From: CAZXEU01 sp964639665
Lineage (GTDB): Bacteria > Bacteroidota > Rhodothermia > Rhodothermales > Bin80
NCBI GenBank assembly: GCA_964639665.1
Contig: CAZXEU010000168.1
Location: 1 to 25,960 of the forward strand
DNA: 25,960 nucleotides
Direction: 5' to 3'
Position 1 is the stretch's first letter; every line of letters begins with the position of its first letter. This document shows, piece after piece, positions 17,101-23,502 of the stretch. Both the position numbers and the translations under genes were made by a program. The notes under the pieces were generated by a model. The model worked only from the letters and a program-made list of their open reading frames with translations. It was not told the DNA's origin and searched no databases.

Positions 17101-17321
17101 CGACGCGCCAAAGCGTAACCGCGCCTGATCCCGGCATCATTTACTGGGAGCACGAAACCAGATCGTACCTGTCCTACCGGGACGGCAACTGGACGCCCGC
17201 TGACAGGAGCGTAGTTGACAAGGCGCTTGAGGAAAAGGCATACATCGACATGCCCAACATGAATTTCCTGACGTTCCTGGGACCGCGGGACATTTACTGG
17301 GGCCTGCGAATCAGCCTTTAG
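14190..17321 (+). CDS. TonB-dependent receptor with carboxypeptidase-regulatory-like N-terminal domain
   Basis: This 1043-residue outer-membrane receptor imports or handles a ligand using TonB energy. A signal peptide (about 1-22, ending ATASHG) is followed by a CarboxypepD_reg-like domain (about 25-108: GKIAGRVTDEAGESLPGANVLI ... GYYAILNVAPGSHAVQASFVGF). The plug spans about 110-225, with LQEVVVTA, the LSVRGSGSDELSFMVNGL loop and QTGGFNAEYGTVRSGVINVVTKEG. The rest is a beta-barrel with alternating aromatic strands, ending DIYWGLRISL at the outer-membrane insertion terminus. No SusD-like partner is encoded beside it. Instead, an exported Fn3 protein, a PorV-like barrel and a TIG lipoprotein follow, spaced 3, 4 and 14 nt apart. 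The ligand is unknown. The 203-nt gap upstream (13987-14189) shows no convincing promoter or gene. Confidence 0.92.
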   Translation: MNAAYFTSICAALFLAATASHGQSGKIAGRVTDEAGESLPGANVLIVGTTQGTITDADGYYAILNVAPGSHAVQASFVGFAPQTTGGVRVNINLTTTINFSLVEEAVGLQEVVVTADLPVVQADVSNSQLNVTAEEIEALPVSAISSVVGLQAGIQGLSVRGSGSDELSFMVNGLTLRDERNNAPYTSISLASVEDVQVQTGGFNAEYGTVRSGVINVVTKEGARDRYTATAILRYSPPAQKHFGARADDPDSYWIRPFIDPEVAWEGTENGAWDAATQRQYPAFEGWIAIAEERLKDDDPSNDMTPQALQQAFLWQHRKAMDIVDPDYNFDVGVGGPVPFVGSRLGNLRFYGSLRRDQNMYLIPLHTDRYNEWSGHLKLTSDVGPGMKLTTEALRGRITGTATSRAGQPGIFRSASSIASQLNRVSFIDSRIFSTDYWTPTEVGRLMIGAKFTHSLSARAFYEVRYSAFHSSYDTNPGRVRDETPVVFFGGVGFDEAPYGFQSKPTFGVDGMRTGVGMSNSRDTSRVTVHNLKADLTSQLNRYLQVKTGFEYNLSDTRVNYGRFDAFLRGGNSHSAWNRIPQRGAVYAQGKLEFEGMIANLGLRLSYFHAGGDWYEFDPFSPAFSARLAAGIDTLLTQSPNRRLLSLSPRLGVSFPVTEFSKLYFNYGHFRSMPDPNNLYLLRNFTETGQISRVADPNHPLPKTVAYELGYEQSLFNQFLVRVAGYYKDVALQPLLVEYVSKDGQVNYTVSEPNSFEDIRGFEVTLSRNRGQWVRGFVNYTYMVFTSGYFGLRRNFENPTAQREFAESDAERRRASTRPVPRPYARLNLNILTPRGFGMQLGSVHPLADWRVSILGSWQQGSKYTWTGGGAIPGVLNNVSFKDYWNVNLRFSKSLYLGSRRTQFFVDVFNLFNLRRLSFNGFVDGNDQTSYLRSLHLPESDDYSTNIPGDDRIGEYRSYDVAFQPMERIPTRQSVTAPDPGIIYWEHETRSYLSYRDGNWTPADRSVVDKALEEKAYIDMPNMNFLTFLGPRDIYWGLRISL

Positions 17322-17324
17322 CCC

Positions 17325-19451
17325 GTGCAGAGTCTTCGCTTCCAGCTTCCAGGCGCGCGTCAGCTAGCACTTTCGGCTGTGATATTTCTGCTGCTGCCAG
17401 CCGGCTCAGCGCATGCGCAGTTCGTCAACAAGTGGCTTGCAGCGGGCTCCATGCACAACTGGTACTCCGAGATTGGAAGCGAGTGCGAAGGTTGCGGCTT
17501 CATCCAGACACAACAGGACGGCCTCCGCTGGCCGGGGATCTACCGCTTCACCGACATGCAGGCCGCCAAGGCGCTTTGGATAGGGGCGCAGAATGTCACG
17601 GACGAACTCGGTACGTCCTATCCCTACCGGGTAGTGCACGTCGGGCCCCGGGTGACGGGTTCGGGCGAATTTTTTCCCATCACGTTTGAGATGGTAAGCC
17701 GGCGTGACCCTACGTCGGTGTTTGTGGACGGCGGCATATCGGAAGCAGAGGCGGCCATGATCAATGACCGTGTGGACCCTTCCATCGCCTCCGATGTGAT
17801 GCTGCTGAATGTGACGAATACACTCCTTGGCGTCACCATGGAGCGCAAGATCATGCAGTTCACCCAGGAATTTCACGACAACTATCACGTCATCGAGTAC
17901 ACCTTCACCAATACGGGCAACACCGATGACGACGAAGAAATCGAGTTGCCGAACCAGACCCTGGAGGGCCTCCACATCTTTCTTCAGTGGCGCTTTTCCG
18001 TTGCCAAGGAGACCCGCTACGTAATCGGAAACGGAACGGGCTGGGGCCTCAATGCGATGCTGGATACGCGGGGAGACGGTGTCAAGGTGGACCCTCCGGA
18101 GGAATACTTCCGCGCGCAGTTTGTCTGGCATGGCAAGTTCCCGCCTTTCGGTGCCTATGACAACGTGGGCGGTCCTATACTGCCACAGGCGCTGCCGGCC
18201 GTCAACGTGGCCCCGACGGACACGCTGGGCCGGCTCGGTGCTTCGCAGTTTGTGGGGGTGGTGACGCTTCATGCCGATGCCTCCTCCACCGATGCCACCG
18301 ATGATCCGTCGCAGCCGACTACCACCACGTGGATCGGCTCCGATGATCCGTATACGTCGCAGAACGACGCCTTCAATCCGGCCAAGATGGAGGTGGAATA
18401 CGGCGTTATGACGCAGGGCCACAAGTCTCCGCGCCACGCAGATGTGGTGGAGCCTACCGGCATGGAAGGCTTTCTTCGTCCGACCGGAGATCCGTCTCTC
18501 GGCACGCCTGGCGGATTTTCGAATGCAAACGGATACGGGCCCTATACGCTGGCGCCTGGCGAGAGCGTGCGAATCGTTCTGGCTGAAGGAGCCGCCGGTC
18601 TGAGCCGCGATGCCAACATGGCCATCGGTCGAGCCTACAAGGAATCCGGCGCCAATGATGACCAGACGATTACGTATTCGGTGCACGGTCAGGCCCATTC
18701 GATGACCAAGAATGAATGGGTCTTTACCGGCCGAGACTCTCTTTTCCAGATGTTTGGCCGGGCGATGGCCAACTTCCGGTCCGGCTACGGCATCCCGCAG
18801 GCGCCCGCACCACCCAGTGTATTTGAGGTCAACGGCGGAGGCGACCGCATCGCGCTTTCTTGGAGCACGTATTCGGATGAACCGCTTCCGGACCGCTGGG
18901 AGATTTATCGGGCCCAGGGCAGCTATGATAGCACGTATACGCTGGTGCATACGGCGGCTGCGGGTGATGTGGGCTTTGATGACACGACGCCCATTCGCGG
19001 GATCAATTATTACTACTACATGGTGGCCGTCGTGGACGGCAGTGCGAATGATGGCACAGGCCTGACGCCTGCCGGAAAGCCGCTGCGCAGCAGCCGGTAC
19101 GCCACCCAGACCTATACGCCTACGCGGCTAAAGCGCCCGGCCGGCGTAGCGCTTTCCGACGTGCGCATTGTCCCCAATCCGTTCAACATCGGTTCCAGCC
19201 CTTTCGTACGCTTTCCGGACCAGACGGACAAGCTGGCTTTCTTCAACATCCCCGGCCGCTGCACCATCGAAATCTATACGGACCTGGGAGAACTCGTGGA
19301 CAGAATCGAGCACACGGACGGCAGTGGCGACGAATTCTGGGACCACACCACGTCCTCCCGCCAGGTGGTTGCAAGCGGGCTGTATATCGCGGTCATCACG
19401 GACACGGACACCGGGGAGCGGGTGATCAAGAAGTTCGTCGTTATCCGCTGA
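17325..19451 (+). CDS. Exported Fn3-containing protein with T9SS-like C-terminal region
   Basis: This 708-residue protein starts at GTG 17325, three bases after the receptor stop; only this start includes the signal peptide (cut after AHA at 31, before QF). The large N-terminal part (about 32-485) matches nothing I can name; it has a CEGC motif at 54-57 and repeated aromatic-rich strands (FHDNYHVIEYTFTNTGNTDDD). A fibronectin type III-like module spans about 490-594 (LSWSTYSDEPLPDRWEIYRAQ ... GINYYYYMVAVVDG). The last 100 residues (VRIVPNPFN ... VVASGLYIAVITDTDTGERVIKKFVVIR) have the shape of a type IX sorting or outer-membrane-associated C-terminal domain. It is probably secreted to, or held at, the cell surface and works with the adjacent receptor. 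Function unknown. Confidence 0.85.
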   Translation: MQSLRFQLPGARQLALSAVIFLLLPAGSAHAQFVNKWLAAGSMHNWYSEIGSECEGCGFIQTQQDGLRWPGIYRFTDMQAAKALWIGAQNVTDELGTSYPYRVVHVGPRVTGSGEFFPITFEMVSRRDPTSVFVDGGISEAEAAMINDRVDPSIASDVMLLNVTNTLLGVTMERKIMQFTQEFHDNYHVIEYTFTNTGNTDDDEEIELPNQTLEGLHIFLQWRFSVAKETRYVIGNGTGWGLNAMLDTRGDGVKVDPPEEYFRAQFVWHGKFPPFGAYDNVGGPILPQALPAVNVAPTDTLGRLGASQFVGVVTLHADASSTDATDDPSQPTTTTWIGSDDPYTSQNDAFNPAKMEVEYGVMTQGHKSPRHADVVEPTGMEGFLRPTGDPSLGTPGGFSNANGYGPYTLAPGESVRIVLAEGAAGLSRDANMAIGRAYKESGANDDQTITYSVHGQAHSMTKNEWVFTGRDSLFQMFGRAMANFRSGYGIPQAPAPPSVFEVNGGGDRIALSWSTYSDEPLPDRWEIYRAQGSYDSTYTLVHTAAAGDVGFDDTTPIRGINYYYYMVAVVDGSANDGTGLTPAGKPLRSSRYATQTYTPTRLKRPAGVALSDVRIVPNPFNIGSSPFVRFPDQTDKLAFFNIPGRCTIEIYTDLGELVDRIEHTDGSGDEFWDHTTSSRQVVASGLYIAVITDTDTGERVIKKFVVIR

Positions 19452-19455
19452 CGCC

Positions 19456-20460
19456 ATGAGACCAGGGATCTTCTTGATTGTGCTTGCGGCTCTTCTGGCG
19501 CACGCGGACCGGCAGGCCCGGGCGCAGCAGGAGAAGCTGGCCCAGACCGGAATGAAGTTCCTGAGCGTGTCGGTCGACCCCCGCGCGGCCGCGCTGGGAG
19601 ATGCCGTAACGGCGGTAGAAGGCGGCTCCTCCATGTTGTTTTACAATCCGGCAGCTATGGCACGGCAGCCGGGTGCGGCAGACCTCTTCTTCGGACAGAC
19701 GCAGTGGATAGCGGAAATCAACTACAGTCTCGGCAGCATTGCCTTCAGTCCGGGCAAGCTCGGCGTATTCGGTTTCACGTTTGTCACCGTGGATTTCGGA
19801 GAGCTGGAGGAAACCATCCGCTTCAACAACGACCAGGGCTTTCTTGATCTGGGCACCTTCTCCCCGTCCGCCTGGAGCCTGGGCTTCGGCTACGCCCGCG
19901 CCCTGAGTGACCGCTTCGCTGTGGGAGCGCACATCAAATGGGCCAACCAGGATCTGGGGAGCAGCGTCGTCGCCATTGGGGAAGGCGACACGTACGAGCG
20001 CACCGAAAACGTTCAAGGAGTGATGGCCTACGATTTCGGGGTGCTGTACAAGACGGGATTCCGTAGCCTCAATTTTGCCGTCAGCGCGCGAAATTTCGCG
20101 CGCGAGATTGAATACACGGAAGAAAGCTTCCAGCTGCCACTTACGCTGAAGATCGGTGTCTCCATGAACCTCGTGGATCTGACATCGGCAAACCCGAGAA
20201 CGCACGCCCTGCTCCTTGCCATTGATGCGGAGAATCCGCGGGACTACTCGGAGCAGATTAAGGCCGGTGCAGAGTACGTATTCCTGCGCTCCTTTGCGCT
20301 CAGGGTCGGTTATGCCTATCCCACCGATATCCAGGGATTGAGCTTTGGACTGGGACTCCGGCAGGCTGTGCGAGGCTTTGGGTTTGCAGCGGATTATTCC
20401 TACACGGACTTCGACGTATTCTCGGCCGTGCACCGCCTGACATTCAGATTCTCCCTCTAG
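19456..20460 (+). CDS. PorV/PorQ-family outer-membrane protein
   Basis: This 334-residue predicted FadL-like beta-barrel begins with a signal peptide (cut after ARAQ, about residue 24). The family hallmark follows: TGMKFLSVSVDPRAAALGDAVTAVEGGSSMLFYNPAAMA (about 32-72). The remaining sequence alternates strands such as LGFGYARALSDRFAVGAHIKW and LGLRQAVRGFGFAADYSYTDFDVFSAVHRLTFRFSL, ending in a terminal strand with Phe. PorV shuttles type IX cargo to the attachment machinery and PorQ takes part in that complex; the wider family contains many paralogs of unknown role. It starts 4 nt after the Fn3 protein gene. Its position suggests a dedicated carrier or anchor for that neighbour rather than the housekeeping PorV, but this is inference. 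A 20-bp perfect palindrome lies inside the gene at 20084-20103. Confidence 0.88.
   Translation: MRPGIFLIVLAALLAHADRQARAQQEKLAQTGMKFLSVSVDPRAAALGDAVTAVEGGSSMLFYNPAAMARQPGAADLFFGQTQWIAEINYSLGSIAFSPGKLGVFGFTFVTVDFGELEETIRFNNDQGFLDLGTFSPSAWSLGFGYARALSDRFAVGAHIKWANQDLGSSVVAIGEGDTYERTENVQGVMAYDFGVLYKTGFRSLNFAVSARNFAREIEYTEESFQLPLTLKIGVSMNLVDLTSANPRTHALLLAIDAENPRDYSEQIKAGAEYVFLRSFALRVGYAYPTDIQGLSFGLGLRQAVRGFGFAADYSYTDFDVFSAVHRLTFRFSL
20084..20103. repeat. 20-bp perfect palindrome inside the PorV-like gene
   Basis: GCGCGCGAAATTTCGCGCGC equals its own reverse complement. It encodes the end of the stretch SARNFARE in the PorV-like barrel. It could be chance from alternating GCG codons around AAATTT, or a protein-binding site. 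Confidence 0.6.
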
Positions 20461-20474
20461 CCTGCTGCGGGTTG

Positions 20475-21662
20475 ATGCCCCCCGACCAAGCTCCAAATCA
20501 CGTGCCCATCCGTGCGATCCTGTGGCTTGCCGTAGTCGGCCTGGCATTCGTAGCTGGATGTGATACCGGTCCCGCATCAAGCCTGTATGATCCTGAACAG
20601 GAAGGCGCTCCGGACCCGATAATAGCCAGTGTCTATCCGGAAGGTGTAGCGCTTGCCGGTGTGGATATTGTCACGATTGTTGGAGAGAATTTCTCGGGCA
20701 CGCCCGGCGACAACCTCGTGTATTTCGGCGAAACGCGCGGCGAACTTCTGGAAGCGTCGCCTACGACGCTTAGGGTCCGGCCGCCCAATACGCCCCGGCC
20801 GGAGCTGGAACTGCGTGTTGCAGTGGTCGGGGCCGAGAATTTCAGCAATTCCGTTCAATACCGGCTTGAGGCCGCTGCCGAAGAGTTTGGCAAGATCGCT
20901 GCCTTCGAGGAGCCGTTTGCCATCACCTCGGACGGCGAGGGAAACCTGTATGTCTCGCTCTTCTCGGATGGCAGATCCGTCGGCGTCGTGCGCATGGCGC
21001 CCGACGGTACGCGCAGCACCTATGTGGAATCCACATTCAAGTGGGACGCCCTCAAGTTTGGACCGGACGGAGCCCTGTACACGGCGCGCGGCGTCCGGGC
21101 CGTCTTCCGCTTTACCGAAGGGTCGAGCCAGGAGACGTGGGCTGTGATCCAGGACACCGCAGTTCGCATCCGCGCCCTCGCATTCGATGGTCAGGGCAAC
21201 CTCTGGGCCGGCGGCCCCAATTCCAGCCTCTTTAGAATTGCACCGGACAAGAGCATTCGGCAGTTCGCATTCGAGCCCGATGTATCCGATCTCGTGGTGG
21301 CCGGAAACACGTTATACGCTGCCGCTTCGGACGAGGGGCGAAGCCAGGTCTATCGAATTGCGCTCTTGCCGTCCGGTGATCCGGGCACTTCCGAGGTCTT
21401 GTACGATGCATCCGGCGCCCGTTTGCACGCACTCGCCGTTGCTGCAACCGGCGAGATCATAGTGGGCACGGACGCGGCGAATCCCCTGTATGTTGTGCAA
21501 ACTGACGGATCGGCCGATGTACTATATCCGGGGATTCTCGCGCCCGCCGCCGTGTCGTTTGCATGGGGCAGCGGCACGACCCTCTTCATGACACGAGGCA
21601 AGACAGAGTCCACGACGCCCAACCTGTTCAAGGTAAACGTGCGACGAGAAAGAGGCCTTTAG
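20475..21662 (+). CDS. Lipoprotein with IPT/TIG domain and NHL-like beta-propeller
   Basis: This 395-residue protein has a lipoprotein signal peptide with lipobox VAGC (Cys29), so it is lipid-anchored and probably surface-exposed. An IPT/TIG immunoglobulin-like domain spans about 45-125 (PIIASVYPEGVALAGVDIVTIVGENFSG ... NLVYFG ... TLRVRPPN). The rest (about 135-395) is made of repeated propeller blades of NHL/SMP-30 type: PFAITSDGEGNLYVS, DALKFGPDGALYTA, RALAFDGQGNLWAG, DLVVAGNTLYAA, HALAVAATGEIIVG. In Bacteroidota polysaccharide loci, TIG-plus-NHL lipoproteins often accompany SusC-type receptors and may bind the ligand. ATG 20475 is preferred over the TTG just before it. It starts 14 nt after the PorV-like gene and ends the tight four-gene cluster. 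Confidence 0.87.
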   Translation: MPPDQAPNHVPIRAILWLAVVGLAFVAGCDTGPASSLYDPEQEGAPDPIIASVYPEGVALAGVDIVTIVGENFSGTPGDNLVYFGETRGELLEASPTTLRVRPPNTPRPELELRVAVVGAENFSNSVQYRLEAAAEEFGKIAAFEEPFAITSDGEGNLYVSLFSDGRSVGVVRMAPDGTRSTYVESTFKWDALKFGPDGALYTARGVRAVFRFTEGSSQETWAVIQDTAVRIRALAFDGQGNLWAGGPNSSLFRIAPDKSIRQFAFEPDVSDLVVAGNTLYAAASDEGRSQVYRIALLPSGDPGTSEVLYDASGARLHALAVAATGEIIVGTDAANPLYVVQTDGSADVLYPGILAPAAVSFAWGSGTTLFMTRGKTESTTPNLFKVNVRRERGL

Positions 21663-21689
21663 GACGTCAACGCTACATTCATGTGCAGA

Positions 21690-21699
21690 CAATATATTG
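21690..21699. promoter_or_regulatory. AT-rich palindrome before the propeller-type T9SS cargo gene (possible promoter)
   Basis: CAATATATTG is a perfect 10-bp palindrome in the otherwise GC-rich 99-nt gap 21663-21761. TATATT resembles a -10 element and lies about 65 nt before ATG 21762. A GC stem (CGGGC, loop CTA, GCCCG, 21712-21724) follows but has no T-run. The gap suggests this gene may have its own promoter. Weak evidence. Confidence 0.22.
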
Positions 21700-21761
21700 G
21701 AAATTCCGTCCCGGGCCTAGCCCGATTCCGTGTAATCCCTTAACCAACTTCCGTACTTGAA

Positions 21762-23075
21762 ATGCAGAAACAGCTACTTACCCTCGTGGCCCTCATGCTG
21801 GTGCCCCTCGTTGCCAGCGGACAAGCCTGGACCAATGAAGGCGGCTTCCCGGACGATGCCACATGGACAGAAGCCATTCACGGGATTGCGGTCGATGGCG
21901 AAGGCAAGGTCTGGGTGCAACCATGGGCCTCGCGGGCATGGATTGACCCGGCAACCGGTGACAGCGTACGGGACGCTGCCGGCAATGCGGTCCGCTCGCG
22001 CGCGCTTTACGTTTACAACGCTGACGGGTCAAACGCAATGGATCCCATTCACGCGATTACAGTCGGCGGAGTGGCGGATACCCTCACCGGAAACCTCCGC
22101 GGTCTTCGGCGTGACCACAACGGCGACATACTGGTCGCCACCGGTGGCGGCGTCCTATACAGGATCAACCACGCGACGGGCGAAGGCATGGCCAAGGCGG
22201 ACGTCGCAGGCGGATCGCTGAGTGCACCCGGCGTAGACGAGATGGGCCGGGTCTTTGTCGCCAACGTCGTGCCCGGCGCGCCTATCCAGATCTATGACGC
22301 GGACCTGGCATTCGTGGAGAATGCCGTCGATTCGAGCCGGGGCTTTTCACGCAGCTTCGACGTGTCAGCAGACGGCAACACGATCTTTTGGGCTGGTTAC
22401 TCCAACTTCGCGGTTTACCGCTACTCACGGCCTGACGAGTTCTCTCCCTTCGATGCCACGCCCGATACGCTGCTTGCGGGCATCGTGGCAGAGGCCATCG
22501 TTCGGCATCCCGTCACTGGCCATATCTGGTTCAGCAATGCCCCAGCCGCCGGTGCCGATCCCGCGGGACCGTTCGCTTCACCGGACCGGATTATTTCGTG
22601 GTTTGCCTACGATCCGGACTCCGGCGCACTGGTGGACAGCTTCGATTACCAGGTCGATGCACCGGTTGGCAACGAAAAGGCCCGCGCCATCTCGTTTTCG
22701 GTTGACGGGATGACCGCATACGCAGGCATCTGGGATACGAACGGCAACACGTCGGTCAAGAAGTTCACTCAGGGCCCAACCGGGCTGCAGCCGGACGAAA
22801 ATACCGTCCCGAACGCTTTCTCTCTGGGGCAAAACTATCCCAACCCGTTCAACCCGCAGACCACGATAGAATTCGCGCTGATGGAGGCGGGACAGGCGCA
22901 ACTTGTCGTGCACAATGTGCTCGGCCAGCATGTGGCGACGCTCGTGGACGGCCACCTCGCCGCAGGCGCCTATTCGGCCCGCTTCGACGGACGGGACCTG
23001 GCATCGGGTACCTATTTCTACCACCTGGAATTCGGAGGGAGGCGCCTGACAGGAAAAATGCTGCTGCTCAAGTAG
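21762..23075 (+). CDS. Secreted propeller-like protein with T9SS type A sorting domain
   Basis: This 437-residue protein has a signal peptide (MQKQLLTLVALMLVPLVASG, cut before QAW). Blade-like repeats follow over about 35-330: HGIAVDGEGKVWVQP, RGLRRDHNGDILVATGGGVLYRI, PGVDEMGRVFVANV, FDVSADGNTIFWAGYS, ISFSVDGMTAYAG. The C-terminal 88 residues are a textbook type IX type A sorting domain: FSLGQNYPNPFNPQTTIEF, then VHNVLGQHVATLVDG, then LASGTYFYHLEFGGRRLTGKMLLLK. It should cross the outer membrane by T9SS and be attached or released at the surface. Its propeller resembles that of the lipoprotein just upstream, so the two may share a ligand or partner. Enzymatic activity is not evident. A terminator follows 18 nt after the stop. 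Confidence 0.9.
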   Translation: MQKQLLTLVALMLVPLVASGQAWTNEGGFPDDATWTEAIHGIAVDGEGKVWVQPWASRAWIDPATGDSVRDAAGNAVRSRALYVYNADGSNAMDPIHAITVGGVADTLTGNLRGLRRDHNGDILVATGGGVLYRINHATGEGMAKADVAGGSLSAPGVDEMGRVFVANVVPGAPIQIYDADLAFVENAVDSSRGFSRSFDVSADGNTIFWAGYSNFAVYRYSRPDEFSPFDATPDTLLAGIVAEAIVRHPVTGHIWFSNAPAAGADPAGPFASPDRIISWFAYDPDSGALVDSFDYQVDAPVGNEKARAISFSVDGMTAYAGIWDTNGNTSVKKFTQGPTGLQPDENTVPNAFSLGQNYPNPFNPQTTIEFALMEAGQAQLVVHNVLGQHVATLVDGHLAAGAYSARFDGRDLASGTYFYHLEFGGRRLTGKMLLLK

Positions 23076-23093
23076 CATCCGATCAACCAGGGC

Positions 23094-23133
23094 AAAAAGG
23101 GGGCGCTCTCCATATCGGAGGGTGCCCCTTTTG
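23094..23133. terminator. Bidirectional intrinsic terminator
   Basis: The arms AAAAGGGGGCGCTCTCC and GGAGGGTGCCCCTTTT pair around an ATATC loop with a bulge and mismatches. A T-run follows the stem on the plus strand (CCCCTTTTGC) and a longer one on the minus strand (CCCCCTTTTTGCC). It lies between the convergent T9SS cargo gene, whose stop is 18 nt upstream, and the sorbosone dehydrogenase-like gene, about 370 nt away on the other side. Confidence 0.75.
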
Positions 23134-23502
23134 CGTTGCGGGAAGCGCACGCGCCGCGCGCCGCCGCGCCGGAAGGCTCAGCTTGGACGCTACATCGGCT
23201 CATGACTCCGACGATTCAGGCGACTCGGCCAGGAAGCAGGTCTTGTCCCAGTCGGCATTCAATATGCGGCGGTCCGGAGCGGGAGAGCGCAGATCGGCTG
23301 CCGTGCATCTGCCCAGGCCAGCGTTCCCCCGGATTCTCGCCGGGCCTCCGCCCGGGTCCAGACACTTCACACGTGCTCACCGGCGCGTATGGCGCGGGGA
23401 GCGGCCCGCCCGCCTACCCCGGGTACGCGCGCAGGGCAGCGGTTGCCGTGCTGATCGGGAGCAGCGGTTACTCTCTTGCCCTGCAGCTGCGACCCTGTGG
23501 GT
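23134..23502. other. 369-nt stretch without a convincing gene
   Basis: Neither strand has a reading frame with a recognisable protein; those present are rich in Arg, Pro, Ser and Ala, as expected of chance frames in GC-rich DNA. I see a GC stem (CCGGGC, loop CTCC, GCCCGG, 23340-23355). An 8-bp inverted repeat, GCAGGGCA (23431-23438) with TGCCCTGC (23477-23484), encloses two copies of GCAGCGGTT. I did not recognise SRP RNA, RNase P RNA, tmRNA or a tRNA. It may be the 3' untranslated region of the minus-strand gene, a small RNA, or decayed sequence. Confidence 0.4.

Noticed and set aside
17406..18950. Long open frame on the minus strand opposite the Fn3 protein gene
   Set aside because: Its translation has no domain pattern and is rich in His and Arg; the plus-strand frame has a signal peptide, an Fn3 module and a sorting-like end. 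It is a by-product of GC-rich codon use.
19441..20580. Long minus-strand open frame opposite the PorV-like gene
   Set aside because: The plus strand encodes a clear PorV/PorQ-family barrel; the antisense product looks like no protein family.
21712..21724. Hairpin CGGGC-CTA-GCCCG after the TIG lipoprotein gene
   Set aside because: Only a 5-bp stem and no following T-run, so not a convincing terminator.
23340..23355. GC stem-loop as a terminator for the minus-strand dehydrogenase gene
   Set aside because: No U-tract on either strand; the better terminator is at 23094-23133.
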